NCBI RefSeq assembly: GCF_001665605.1
Contig: NZ_LZSV01000035.1
Span: forward strand, 310,001 to 374,000
DNA: 64,000 bases
Direction: 5' to 3'
Source: Mycobacterium sp. 852014-50255_SCH5639931
Lineage (GTDB): Bacteria; Actinomycetota; Actinomycetes; Mycobacteriales; Mycobacteriaceae
The notes below the pieces were generated by a model that worked only from the letters and a program-made list of their open reading frames with translations, ran no database searches and was not told the DNA's origin. The position numbers and the translations under genes were made by a program. How positions within the stretch are numbered: the stretch's first letter is position 1; each line of letters begins with the position of its first letter. This document shows, piece by piece, positions 34,842 to 43,511 of the stretch.

Positions 34842-34923
34842 GGTTGGGCCCGGTCAGCCCGGGCTGTCCCGGCCACGTGTCAGACCGCCGAGCCGGACCC
34901 CCGAGATTTGAGGAGCTTGAACC

Positions 34924-35118
34924 ATGGCCGCTGTGTGCGACATCTGCGGGAAAGGCCCCGGCTTCGGTAAGTCGGTGTCGCACTCCCACCGCCGCACCAG
35001 CCGCCGGTGGGACCCCAACGTCCAGACCGTGCACGTTGTCACCCGACCGGGCGGCAACAAGCAGCGCCTGAACGTCTGCACGTCCTGCATCAAGGCCGGC
35101 AAGGTCGTCCGGGGCTAG
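34924..35118 (+). CDS. rpmB: 50S ribosomal protein L28 (zinc-ribbon form)
   Basis: A 64-residue L28 of the C+ type. Two CxxC pairs (Cys5/Cys8 and Cys52/Cys55) are ready to bind zinc; the core (GFGKSVSHSHRRTSRRWDPNVQ) is typical. GAGGAG lies 9 bases before the ATG. Mycobacteria can switch to cysteine-free paralogues under zinc limitation; this copy is the zinc-dependent kind. Confidence 0.92.
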   Translation: MAAVCDICGKGPGFGKSVSHSHRRTSRRWDPNVQTVHVVTRPGGNKQRLNVCTSCIKAGKVVRG

Positions 35119-35125
35119 CCCGCCG

Positions 35126-35947
35126 CTACATCACGACGTGCCCGGCGTCGACGGGTATCGACACGCCCGTCACGTAGCGGGCACGGGGACCGACCAGCCA
35201 CAGCACCGCCTCCGTCACGTCCTGCGCCTCGACCAACGGCACGTCGGGCAGCAGCATCTGGGAGACGGCCGGGTTCGGGTTCTCCAGCATCCGGTTGACG
35301 ACGAAGTCGTTGAGGATCATCGGCGTCATGACGCCGCTCGGATGCACTGAGTTGACCCGAATCTTGTGTTGCGCATAGGCATTGGCCGCTGACCGCATCA
35401 ACCCCACCACCCCATGCTTGGACGCGGCATAGGCGAACATCGCCGCACTGCCGTCGCCGCCCCGGCCGGTCAGCCCCTGCGACGAGCTGACCAGGACGAT
35501 CGACCCGCCCTGGCCCTTGCGGATGATCGACGGGACCGTCGCCAACAACGTGTGCCACACCCCCTTGAGGTTGGTATCCACGATCGAGTTGAACACCGGT
35601 TCGGAATGGGATTCCGGATCACCGATCGCCACCACCCCGGCGTTGGCGATGACGATGTCCACCTCCCCTAGATCGTCGATTCCGCTCTGCACCGCGGCCT
35701 CCAGTTGCGCCAGGTCGCGGACGTCGGCGACGACGCGCACCACCTTGCGGCCCGTGGCTTCGACCAGCCGCGTGGTCTCGTCGAGATCCGATTTGGTCCC
35801 CAGCGGGTAGGGAATCGCGTCGATATCGGCGCAGATGTCCACCGCGATGATGTCGGCGCCCTGTTCGGCCAGGGCGACGGCGTGACTGCGGCCCTGGCCG
35901 CGCGCCGCACCGGTGATGACGGCGACCTTGTTGTCGAGTTCACCCAT
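35126..35947 (-). CDS. Mycofactocin-type SDR family oxidoreductase
   Basis: A 273-residue short-chain dehydrogenase. The Rossmann motif is TGAARGQG (13-20) and the catalytic residues lie in VLVSSSQG (Ser) and YAASKHG (Tyr, Lys). After the second strand it carries the insertion DICADIDAIPYPLGT, characteristic of the mycofactocin-coupled SDR subfamily, whose nicotinamide is held and recycled by mycofactocin rather than exchanging freely. No mycofactocin synthesis genes are in the window. GGAGG overlaps the stop codon of the upstream SDR gene, so the two are coupled. Confidence 0.85.
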   Translation of the reverse strand: MGELDNKVAVITGAARGQGRSHAVALAEQGADIIAVDICADIDAIPYPLGTKSDLDETTRLVEATGRKVVRVVADVRDLAQLEAAVQSGIDDLGEVDIVIANAGVVAIGDPESHSEPVFNSIVDTNLKGVWHTLLATVPSIIRKGQGGSIVLVSSSQGLTGRGGDGSAAMFAYAASKHGVVGLMRSAANAYAQHKIRVNSVHPSGVMTPMILNDFVVNRMLENPNPAVSQMLLPDVPLVEAQDVTEAVLWLVGPRARYVTGVSIPVDAGHVVM

Positions 35948-35949
35948 GG

Positions 35950-36840
35950 CTATACCTCCAGCTTCGTGCCGGTCTGTTCTTCGGCGAAGGCCACCAGGCG
36001 AGCGGCCGTGTCATAGTCGCAGGCGACCGGTGACCGGCCGATCAGCACCGGCCCGCCGCGCAGGCCGAACCTGCCGCTGACCCCGACGTAGCTGCCCGGG
36101 GGCACCGGCTCGCTGATGCAGTACAGCGTGGGTGCCGCCCCCTCGTCGATGTCGTTGGCCAGCCGGTCGGCTACCAGCTTGACCACTTTGTGGGCCGCCG
36201 CCATCACTGGCGAGTCGCCGAGCTGCGACAGGTTCGAGGCGACCCAGCCCGGGTGGGTGAGCTGGGTGACGATCGGCGAGCCGGCGGCGCGCAACCGGCG
36301 GTCCAGCTCGAGTCCCCACAGCATGACCGCGAGCTTCGACTGCGCGTAGGCGCCCAGCCGGGTCCACTTATGACGGCGTAGGTGCAGGTCGTCCATGCGC
36401 AGCGTCGCCGACCGGTGTGCGTCGGAGCCGACGTTGATGATCTGCGTGCGCACCTTGGGCAGCAGCAGGTTGGTCAGGGCGAACGGTCCGAGCAGGTTGG
36501 TGCCCAGCGTCATCTCGAATCCGTCGACCGTGTCGGTGCGGCGGTCGGTCAGCGCGCCGGCGTTGTTGATCAGGATGTCGATGTCGTCGTCGATCGATTT
36601 CGCGAAGGCGCGCACCGACGATTGGTCGGCGAGGTCGACCCTGGCCACCGACGTCGAGCCGCCCATCTCGGCAGCGCGTTGCTCGCCCAGCTCGGTGTTG
36701 CGCACCGCCAGGATCACGTGCGCGCCGGCCTCGGCCAGGGCACGGGCGGTGCCCAGGCCGACCCCGTTGGTCGCTCCGGTCACGACGATTCGCTTGCCGG
36801 TCAGGTTGCCGAGCCGGCTCGGCGTCCAAGGTAACGTCAC
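35950..36840 (-). CDS. SDR family oxidoreductase (retinol dehydrogenase-like)
   Basis: A 296-residue short-chain dehydrogenase of the retinol dehydrogenase/protochlorophyllide-reductase group. Seen: TGATNGVG, INNAG, INVGSDA (Ser) and YAQSKLA (Tyr, Lys), then an extended C-terminus (about 60 residues past the core) that may bind substrate. GTG at 36840 is preferred to an in-frame TTG at 36849; neither has a clear ribosome site. Leads a two-gene operon with the mycofactocin-type SDR, divergent from the SnoaL-like gene. Confidence 0.82.
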   Translation of the reverse strand: MTLPWTPSRLGNLTGKRIVVTGATNGVGLGTARALAEAGAHVILAVRNTELGEQRAAEMGGSTSVARVDLADQSSVRAFAKSIDDDIDILINNAGALTDRRTDTVDGFEMTLGTNLLGPFALTNLLLPKVRTQIINVGSDAHRSATLRMDDLHLRRHKWTRLGAYAQSKLAVMLWGLELDRRLRAAGSPIVTQLTHPGWVASNLSQLGDSPVMAAAHKVVKLVADRLANDIDEGAAPTLYCISEPVPPGSYVGVSGRFGLRGGPVLIGRSPVACDYDTAARLVAFAEEQTGTKLEV

Positions 36841-36859
36841 GGCGATCAAGAGTAATGGT

Positions 36860-36886
36860 CGGTTCTATGTTAATTGGACCGGTTCT
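36860..36886. promoter_or_regulatory. CGGTTCT direct repeats in the island's divergent promoter
   Basis: CGGTTCT occurs at 36860-36866 and 36880-36886, exactly 20 bases (two helical turns) apart, with an AT-rich spacer containing TATGTTAATT. It lies in the 96-base gap between the two divergent operons of the 35-39.5 kb island. This spacing on one helix face suits a dimeric regulator acting on both promoters; the regulator is not in the island. Confidence 0.35.
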
Positions 36887-36936
36887 GCCACCATTGTTCG
36901 CGGAAGCGGAGGAGATGGGTTCAGAGGTGGTTCCAC

Positions 36937-37380
36937 ATGAGTGACAGCGCAACCGAAATCACCAACCTCATCTACACCTACGCCGAGCTTCTCGACGGGG
37001 GCGATTTGGACGGGGTCGCCCGGCTCTTCGAGCACGGCCGCATCTGCGGCGTGGAGGACGGCCCACCGGAGACGGTGTTCGCCGGGGCCGCCCGGGTGCG
37101 CGAGATGTATGAGATGGCCACACGCATCTACTCCGACGGCACCCCCAAGACCAAACACAACACCACCAACGTGCAATTGCACATCGACGAGGCCGAAGGG
37201 ACCGCCCGCAGCACGTCCTACTACTGCGTCACGCAGGCCACCCCCGACCTGCCCTTGCAGGTGATCGTGACCGGACACTACAAGGACACGTTTGCGCGGG
37301 TGGACGGCGCCTGGCGGTTCGACAGCCGCACCATGTTCATCGATCAGGTCGGCGACGTCAGCCAGCATTTGAAGTTCTGA
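36937..37380 (+). CDS. SnoaL-like / NTF2-fold protein
   Basis: A 147-residue protein of the SnoaL-like 4 type. Seen: N-terminal helix EITNLIYTYAELLDGGDLDGVARLF, a central strand region with TIYSDG-like content (MATRIYSDGTPKTKHNTTN) and a C-terminal WRFDSRTMFIDQ sheet. Fold members are isomerases, hydratases or dehydratases on small cyclic substrates. ATG at 36937 has GAGGTGG 6 bases upstream; the frame extends to 36874 without support. First gene of the rightward island operon. Confidence 0.8.
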   Translation: MSDSATEITNLIYTYAELLDGGDLDGVARLFEHGRICGVEDGPPETVFAGAARVREMYEMATRIYSDGTPKTKHNTTNVQLHIDEAEGTARSTSYYCVTQATPDLPLQVIVTGHYKDTFARVDGAWRFDSRTMFIDQVGDVSQHLKF

Positions 37381-37428
37381 TCGCGTTGTGTGCCAATCGT
37401 TTTGAGCAATACATCGGAGGAACAGCGC

Positions 37429-38673
37429 ATGCGTGATGACCCCGTCGCGACGAAATCCCAGCACGAGCAGGAACTAGCCGCCCTGGACCTGATCGAGCAC
37501 CCGACCGTCAAGGCCGCCTATCGGACGGTGGCCGAGACCTGGCTGGGCCGCGCCCAGGCGTCGGACGCGATGCGGGAGCGGTTCGACGACGCGTTCGCCG
37601 AGGTGATGTTCTCGGCGGCGGTGTGGTCGTCCAACCAGGACAAGCTGAGGCCGAAGGTCAGCTGCATCACCCGGCTGGCGCATCCCGTCGACGGTCGGCG
37701 CATTCCCGGGTCACGTTGGGGCATCGACAATCCGGACAGCGTGTACCGGGTGATCCCGATCTCCGGTGACGAACGCTACGAAATCCACGGCCGGGTGGGC
37801 GAACACCGCATGACCGAAAACTACTTCACGCTCTGGGATGCCCACATGGGCACCGTCGACGTGCTGAACGGACGCACCATGCGGGTCGACTCCGACGGCA
37901 GCTTCACCATCACCGTGGACGCCGACCCCGCCGGCGGGCGGCCCAACCACGTGCAGACCTCCCCCGCGGCGCACGAGTTCTACATCCGAGACGTGCTGCT
38001 GGACTGGGGCCGCGACGACCCCAATTACCTTGAGGTGCAACGGCTCGGTGGGCCGCCCGCGACACCAGCACGCACGCTCGACGAGCAGGCCGAGGCCACC
38101 GCGGCGATGATGGAGTACTTCGCCGACTTCACCGGCAAACTCAGCCACGGCGTGTACAAGATGCCCGCCAACCATTTCAACCTGGCGTGGTCGGCCGACA
38201 AGGTCGGCGCGATGCGCAACCAGGTCTACGTCATGGGCCGTTTCGATCTCGCACCCGACGAGGCGTTCGTGGTGGACCTCAACGACGGTGGCGCCGAGTA
38301 CTTCACGGTGCCGCTGAGCAACATCTGGGGCACCACGCTGGACATCCTCTACCGCACCGGCAGCCTCAACAAGGCGCAATCGGTCGCCAACGAGGACGGC
38401 GGCTACACCTACGTGATCGCGCCGGCCGATCCCGGCGTGACCAACTGGATCGACTCCGAGGGCCTGCGCGAGGGGATCTTGACTTTGCGCATGGCGGAAT
38501 TCGGCGAGGCGGGTCCCCGCGAAGACCTCGGCGCCCGTGGGCGGGTGGTAAAGCTGGACCGGCTCGACGCCGAGGTGCCGCACCTGCCGCGGATGAGCCC
38601 GCAGGAACGGGCCGCCCAACTCGCGGCTCGGCGAACCGCGTATCTGCGGCGCCTGCCGGAAGGGGCGATCTAG
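37429..38673 (+). CDS. Unrecognised 414-residue protein (possible DUF1214-like)
   Basis: I do not recognise this protein with confidence. It has no signal peptide and no membrane helix. The N-terminal third is helical and acidic; the rest alternates strands with conserved-looking aromatic and Asn/Pro turns (NPDSVYRVIPI, ENYFTLWDAHMG, TVPLSNIWGTT) and a late NWIDSEGLREGILTLRM that is reminiscent of DUF1214 domains. GGAGG lies 8 bases before the ATG at 37429. The SDR gene starts 2 bases after its stop, so it shares a transcript and probably a pathway with the SDR and the SnoaL-like protein. Function unknown. Confidence 0.6.
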   Translation: MRDDPVATKSQHEQELAALDLIEHPTVKAAYRTVAETWLGRAQASDAMRERFDDAFAEVMFSAAVWSSNQDKLRPKVSCITRLAHPVDGRRIPGSRWGIDNPDSVYRVIPISGDERYEIHGRVGEHRMTENYFTLWDAHMGTVDVLNGRTMRVDSDGSFTITVDADPAGGRPNHVQTSPAAHEFYIRDVLLDWGRDDPNYLEVQRLGGPPATPARTLDEQAEATAAMMEYFADFTGKLSHGVYKMPANHFNLAWSADKVGAMRNQVYVMGRFDLAPDEAFVVDLNDGGAEYFTVPLSNIWGTTLDILYRTGSLNKAQSVANEDGGYTYVIAPADPGVTNWIDSEGLREGILTLRMAEFGEAGPREDLGARGRVVKLDRLDAEVPHLPRMSPQERAAQLAARRTAYLRRLPEGAI

Positions 38674-38675
38674 CG

Positions 38676-39506
38676 ATGTCGCGCTGGCTGATCACCGGAT
38701 GCTCCACCGGCTTCGGGCGCGAAATCGCGCGCGCCGCACTGGAAGCGGGCCACAGCGCGGTGGTGACCGCGCGGCGGGCCGACTCGGTGCGCGACTTCAT
38801 CGACGAGTTCGGCGACCGGGCGCTGGCCGTTGCGCTCGACGTGACGGACGCCGATCAGATCGCGGCGGCGGTGTCGGCGGCCGATGCAGCGTTCGGCGGC
38901 ATCGACGTACTGGTCAACAACGCCGGCCACGGCTACCTGTCCGCAGTGGAGGAGGGCGAGGACGCCGAGGTTCGAAAGCTGTTCGAGGTCAACTACTTCG
39001 GTGCGGTCAACATGATCAAGGCGGTGCTGCCGGCCATGCGTGCACGCGGCTCCGGGCACATCATCAACATGTCGTCGATGACCGGTCTGGTCGCCAACCC
39101 GCCCAACGCGTATTACTCATCGACGAAATTCGCGCTGGAAGCGATCACCGAGGCGCTGGCCACCGAGGTGCGGCCGCTCGGGATCAAGGTGACCGCCATC
39201 GAGCCCGGCGCCTTCCGCACCGACTGGGCGACGCGGTCGATGAAGGAGTCGGGAACCCCGATAGCCGATTACGTCGACGTGGCGGCGCGCAAGGACCTGA
39301 TCAAGCAGTTCGCCGATCATCTCCCCGGTGATCCCAAGAAGGTCGCCGAGGCGGTGCTGATGGTGACCACGCTCGACGAGCCACCGCTGCGGCTGCTGCT
39401 GGGCCGCGACGTACTCAAGGCCATGCGCGACAAGATCGCCGCGCTGTCGTCGTCGATCGAACAGTGGAAAGCCGTCACCAAGGACGTCAACTTCGAGAGT
39501 TCGTAA
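38676..39506 (+). CDS. SDR family oxidoreductase
   Basis: A 276-residue short-chain dehydrogenase. The cofactor motif is TGCSTGFG (residues 8-15), followed by NNAGHG, INMSSM (Ser) and YYSSTKFA (Tyr, Lys). Arg/Arg after the second strand (TARRADS) suggests NADP preference. The C-terminal tail is longer than average (DVLKAMRDKIAAL). Last gene of the island's rightward operon; its stop is 1 base before the convergent nitroreductase stop. Confidence 0.85.
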   Translation: MSRWLITGCSTGFGREIARAALEAGHSAVVTARRADSVRDFIDEFGDRALAVALDVTDADQIAAAVSAADAAFGGIDVLVNNAGHGYLSAVEEGEDAEVRKLFEVNYFGAVNMIKAVLPAMRARGSGHIINMSSMTGLVANPPNAYYSSTKFALEAITEALATEVRPLGIKVTAIEPGAFRTDWATRSMKESGTPIADYVDVAARKDLIKQFADHLPGDPKKVAEAVLMVTTLDEPPLRLLLGRDVLKAMRDKIAALSSSIEQWKAVTKDVNFESS

Positions 39507-39507
39507 G

Positions 39508-40158
39508 TCACTCGTCGAGGAACACGGCGTGCCGGTCCACGGGGTCTCGACCGATGTGCAGGTTGTTGGCGGGAAAATCGGGATCGGGGTAACCGATCGA
39601 CAGGCCGCACAGGATGTTCAGCTCCGAGGGGATATCGAGCTGCTCGCGAACGACGTCGGGATAACCGGCGATGGCCACCTGCACGCAGGTGCCCAATCCG
39701 CGTGCGGTCAACGCCAGCAGCAGCGTCTGCAGGAACATGCCGACACCCATGCTGTCGGCGTAACCGAGGTCGCGGTGCATGCACACGATGCCGCCCAGCG
39801 GTGCGCGGAAAAACTCCCAGTTGCGCAACACGGCGATGCGCCGGGCCTCGCTGTCATGGCGGGCAATGCCCATCGCGCCGTAGACGTGTGCGCCGGTGTC
39901 GCTCCGGAAATGAGCGAACGCGGCGGGCAGTTGCGGGACGTTAGGCGGTTCGGCGCGCGCCCTTTCCAGCATGGCGGCGACCAACCGGTCCCGCGCCGCA
40001 CCGGAGACGAACACCATGTGCCATGGCTGCACGTTCGAATTCGACGGCGCGCGAATCGCCAGCTCCAGCGATTCCTCCACCAGGTGGCGCGGTACCGGGT
40101 CGGGCAGGAAGAGCCGCGTCGAATTCCGTTGCCGAATGGTGTCTTCCAGGTCGTACAC
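39508..40158 (-). CDS. Nitroreductase family protein
   Basis: A 216-residue FMN-dependent oxidoreductase of the NfsB/NfnB type. Seen: RNSTRLFLPDPVP (FMN-binding N-terminal segment), APSNSNVQPWHMVFVSG and the late GYPDPDFPANN. Substrates in the family range from nitroaromatics to enones and quinones. GTG at 40158 begins at the conserved VYDLEDTIRQRNS; the frame extends to 40464 but that overlaps the neighbouring gene in a shadow frame. Its promoter may be that of the MDR gene 16 bases upstream. Confidence 0.85.
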   Translation of the reverse strand: MYDLEDTIRQRNSTRLFLPDPVPRHLVEESLELAIRAPSNSNVQPWHMVFVSGAARDRLVAAMLERARAEPPNVPQLPAAFAHFRSDTGAHVYGAMGIARHDSEARRIAVLRNWEFFRAPLGGIVCMHRDLGYADSMGVGMFLQTLLLALTARGLGTCVQVAIAGYPDVVREQLDIPSELNILCGLSIGYPDPDFPANNLHIGRDPVDRHAVFLDE

Positions 40159-40174
40159 AGCCGGTGCCCCGCCG

Positions 40175-41101
40175 TCAATCCCGAACCACGATGACCGTCT
40201 TGCCGGGCCGCCGGCCCGGGCGGCCGCCGCTTTCGAAAGCCTCGCGGCCCTGCTCGAGTGGGAACGTGTCGGCGATCTCCACCCGCAACTGTCCCCGGTC
40301 AACCAGCGCCGCAAGCTCGACCAGCTGATCCCGATTCGCCGTGACGATGAAAAAGGTTGCCGTGACGCCGTATTCGTCGGCCACACCCGCCGGCGGCGGC
40401 GCCGACAGGGTGACCAGCCGCCCGCCCGGGCGGAGCACCGGAAACGATCGGTCCAGCGTCTCACCGCCGACGGTGTCGATCACGGCGTCGTAGACGGCGT
40501 CTTCGAATGTCTCGGTGCGGACGTCGATCACCCGGACGGCACCGAATCCCCGGACGAGGTCACCGGCATCGCTGCGCACCGTGGCGGTGACGCGCGTGCC
40601 GAGCATCGCGGCCAGCTGAACCGTCAAGGCGCCCACCCCGCCCGCGCCGCCGTGCACCAGCACGGCCTCACCCGGGCGCACGCCGGCGTGGTCGGTCAGG
40701 GCCTGCAGGGCGGTGAGGCCGGCCAGCGGCAGCGCGGCGGCGACGGCGTGCGAGACCGTCGAAGGCTTGGCGGCCAGGTCCCCCGCGGGGGCGCAGACGA
40801 ATTCCGCCGCCGCACCGTCCCGGTCGAACGGGATCAGCCCGTACACCTCGTCGCCGGGCGCGAAGTCCGTCACGCCCGGGGCCACGTCGGAGACCACGCC
40901 CGATACTTCATGCGACGGGATCACCGGCGTCCGGCTCACCCCGTCTCGGGTCCAGGTCTCCTCCCACGTCAACTCGTCGAACGTGATAGCGGCGGCGTGG
41001 ACGGCCAGCAAGACTTCGCCCGCGGCCGGGGCCGGCACGGGCGTCCGCTCGACCACCAGCTGCTCCGGGCCGCCCCGGTGGTGCGCCCGCAAGGCCCTCA
41101 T
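40175..41101 (-). CDS. MDR-family quinone/alcohol oxidoreductase
   Basis: A 308-residue zinc-independent medium-chain dehydrogenase of the quinone oxidoreductase type. Seen: SHEVSGVVSDVAPGV in the GroES-like domain and the NADPH motif GGAGGVGALTVQLA, with R after the third strand (TVRSDAG). The zinc ligands of alcohol dehydrogenases are missing. ATG at 41101; the nitroreductase follows 16 bases downstream and ung precedes it, all on the minus strand. Confidence 0.85.
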   Translation of the reverse strand: MRALRAHHRGGPEQLVVERTPVPAPAAGEVLLAVHAAAITFDELTWEETWTRDGVSRTPVIPSHEVSGVVSDVAPGVTDFAPGDEVYGLIPFDRDGAAAEFVCAPAGDLAAKPSTVSHAVAAALPLAGLTALQALTDHAGVRPGEAVLVHGGAGGVGALTVQLAAMLGTRVTATVRSDAGDLVRGFGAVRVIDVRTETFEDAVYDAVIDTVGGETLDRSFPVLRPGGRLVTLSAPPPAGVADEYGVTATFFIVTANRDQLVELAALVDRGQLRVEIADTFPLEQGREAFESGGRPGRRPGKTVIVVRD

Positions 41102-41106
41102 CTCGG

Positions 41107-41820
41107 TCAAGGCAGTCGCCAATCGATGGGATCGGCGCCCATGCCCGTGAGCAGTTCGTTGGCGCGGCTGAACGGACGCGACCCGAAGAATCCCCGAGAC
41201 GCCGACAACGGCGACGGGTGTGGCGACTCGATCGCCACACAATTGCCCTCGGCCAGAATCGGTTTGAGCGTCGAGGCGTCGCGGCCCCAGAGGATCGCCA
41301 CCATCGGCTGCGAGCGCGCCGCCAGCGCACGGATCGCGCACTCGGTCACCGCCTCCCAGCCCTTCCCCCGGTGCGAGGCGGGGTTGCTCGGGCGCACGGT
41401 GAGCACCCTGTTCAGCAGCATCACCCCGCGCTCGGCCCACGGCGTCAGGTCGCCGGACGTGGGCTGCGGATGCCCGAGGTCGGCGGCGTACTCGTCGAAG
41501 ATGTTGGCCAGGCTGCGCGGTAACGGGAGCACGTCCGGGGCCACCGAAAAGCTCAGGCCCACGGCGTGCCCCGGCGTCGGGTACGGGTCCTGCCCGACGA
41601 TCAGCACCCGGACGCTGTCGAAGGGAAACGTGAACGCGCGCAACACATTCGGACCCGCCGGCAAGTACCTGCGCCCAGCCGCGATCTCGGCCCGCAAGAA
41701 CTGGCCCATCGCGGCGACCCGATCGGCCACCGGCTGCAGCGCGGTCGCCCAACCCTGCTCGACGAGTTCGCTCAACGGCCGCGCCGCCGTCACCGGTCCT
41801 TTCGAAGCATCAAGGCTCAT
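41107..41820 (-). CDS. ung: Uracil-DNA glycosylase (family 1)
   Basis: A 237-residue enzyme that excises uracil from DNA. Seen: the catalytic water-activating motif GQDPYP (about residues 75-80) with the Asp, and the DNA-intercalation/product motif HPSPLSA near residue 196. ATG at 41820; an in-frame GTG at 41793 (VTAARPLSEL) matches the start of some homologues and is an alternative. thiL lies 9 bases upstream. Confidence 0.95.
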   Translation of the reverse strand: MSLDASKGPVTAARPLSELVEQGWATALQPVADRVAAMGQFLRAEIAAGRRYLPAGPNVLRAFTFPFDSVRVLIVGQDPYPTPGHAVGLSFSVAPDVLPLPRSLANIFDEYAADLGHPQPTSGDLTPWAERGVMLLNRVLTVRPSNPASHRGKGWEAVTECAIRALAARSQPMVAILWGRDASTLKPILAEGNCVAIESPHPSPLSASRGFFGSRPFSRANELLTGMGADPIDWRLP

Positions 41821-41829
41821 CGCGCCACC

Positions 41830-42792
41830 CTAACGGTCGTATGACTGCCAGCCGGCGTAGCCGGTCCACTGTTGTCCGTCGACAAGGACTTCGGCGTTTC
41901 CCTCGAGAACCCGCCCGATGATCCGCCATCCGGCGGGCGCGGGGCCGGCGAAACAGGCCACCAGGGCGTGATCTTCGCCGCCGCCGAGCACCCACGACCA
42001 TGGGTCGGCGCCCGCGGCGGCGGCCGCAGCGGTCAGCGCGTCGTGGTCCGCGGTCAGCGCCGCCGTGGACAGGTCCATCGCCACCGCCGATGCCTCGGCG
42101 ACGTGCCGCAGGTCGGCGACCAGGCCGTCGGAGACATCGATCATCGCTTGCGCTCCCCCGGCGGCCGCCGCCACGCCCTGCCCGTAGGGCGGCTGGGGAA
42201 CCAGATGCCGGCGGCGCAGTCCATCGAATCCCTCAATCCCCTTGCCGAACAACGAAAGTCCGGCCGCCGAGCGGCCGAGTTCACCGGCGACCGCGATCAC
42301 TGAGCCCGCTTTCGCCCCGGACCGCAGCACCGGCGCGCGGCCGTCGAGGTCACCCAGCACCGTCACGGAGATCACCCATTGCGGGCAGCTGACGAGATCG
42401 CCGCCGGCGATGCCCGCGCCGATGCGCTGCGCCTCGTCCCACATGCCGCCGACCAGTCCGTCGACGTCGGCCGCCGGAGTGTCACCGGGCGCGCCGAACG
42501 CGACCACGAAGGCCGTCGGGCGCGCCCCCATCGCCTCGATGTCCGCGGCGTTCTGAGCGATGGCCTTGCGGCCGACGTCGCGGGGGGTCGACCAGTCCAG
42601 CCGAAAATGACGATCCTGCACGAGCATGTCGGTCGACACCGCGATGCGGCCGTCCCTGGCTTGCACCACCGCCGCATCGTCGCCCGGCCCGACCGCCACC
42701 GCGGCCGGCTGCCGGCGGCCGCGCACCAAACGATCAATGACGGCGAACTCCCCGAGCTGCTGCAGTGTGGGTTCCGATGCGTCGTCGCGCAC
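41830..42792 (-). CDS. thiL: Thiamine-monophosphate kinase
   Basis: A 320-residue AIR-synthase-fold kinase that phosphorylates thiamine monophosphate to the pyrophosphate cofactor. Seen: VGPGDDAAVV (Mg/ATP loop), VSTDMLVQDRHF and the AQNAADIEAMGA metal-binding segment. GTG start at 42792. Heads a minus-strand run thiL-ung-MDR-nitroreductase; the divergent DUF3515 gene shares its 143-base upstream region. Confidence 0.92.
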   Translation of the reverse strand: MRDDASEPTLQQLGEFAVIDRLVRGRRQPAAVAVGPGDDAAVVQARDGRIAVSTDMLVQDRHFRLDWSTPRDVGRKAIAQNAADIEAMGARPTAFVVAFGAPGDTPAADVDGLVGGMWDEAQRIGAGIAGGDLVSCPQWVISVTVLGDLDGRAPVLRSGAKAGSVIAVAGELGRSAAGLSLFGKGIEGFDGLRRRHLVPQPPYGQGVAAAAGGAQAMIDVSDGLVADLRHVAEASAVAMDLSTAALTADHDALTAAAAAAGADPWSWVLGGGEDHALVACFAGPAPAGWRIIGRVLEGNAEVLVDGQQWTGYAGWQSYDR

Positions 42793-42935
42793 GCCACCTC
42801 CTCCGGCGCCTTCGTCCCCTGTGTGGGCCTCTGACGGGTCGCCGACCTGCGGTAAGTTGGTTTACTGCCCGCGCGAGCGGCCCGCGCCAGTGTAGAACCC
42901 TGCACCGCTGTGCCAGAGATAGGAGGTGCGCGGCG

Positions 42936-43511
42936 GTGACGACCGACCCCGATACCGGCCCCGCCGTCGACACGGGGCCACCGCCCGCGGTGATCATCGC
43001 GGCCATCGCGGTGGCCGTCGTGGCGATCGGCGTGATCCTGGTGATCGCGGCGAATCGTGAGGCGCCGCCGCAACCGGTCGCCGTGCCCGCCGCCCCGGCG
43101 CCGCAGGCCGACAGCCCCGCATGCCGGGCACTGGCCGGGGCGCTGCCGCAGCGGCTCGGCGACTATCAGCGCGCGCCCGTCGCCCAACCGACGCCGCACG
43201 GCGCCGCCGCGTGGCGGGCCGGTCCGGAGGGCGAGCCCGTCGTGCTGCGCTGCGGACTCGACCGTCCCGCCGAGTTCGTCGTGGGATCTCCGATTCAGGT
43301 CGTCGACCGCGTGCAGTGGTTCGCCGTGCGCCCAGAACAGCAATCCGCCGGTGACGCGGGCAGGTCGACCTGGTACACGGTGGATCGGCCGGTGTATGTG
43401 GCGCTCACGCTGCCGTCGGGATCGGGCCCGACCCCGATTCAGCAACTCTCCGAGGTGGTCGACCGCACCATCGCGGCGGTGCCCATCAACCCGGGACCGG
43501 CGGCTGGTTAA
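42936..43511 (+). CDS. DUF3515 secreted/anchored protein (Rv2980-type)
   Basis: A 191-residue protein with one N-terminal membrane helix (AVIIAAIAVAVVAIGVILVIA) and an outer domain of unknown function, typical of actinobacterial DUF3515. Two cysteines (ACRALAG, LRCGLD) may form a disulfide. GTG at 42936 has GGAGG 9 bases upstream. The last 4 bases overlap the convergent ddlA stop. Confidence 0.75.
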   Translation: MTTDPDTGPAVDTGPPPAVIIAAIAVAVVAIGVILVIAANREAPPQPVAVPAAPAPQADSPACRALAGALPQRLGDYQRAPVAQPTPHGAAAWRAGPEGEPVVLRCGLDRPAEFVVGSPIQVVDRVQWFAVRPEQQSAGDAGRSTWYTVDRPVYVALTLPSGSGPTPIQQLSEVVDRTIAAVPINPGPAAG

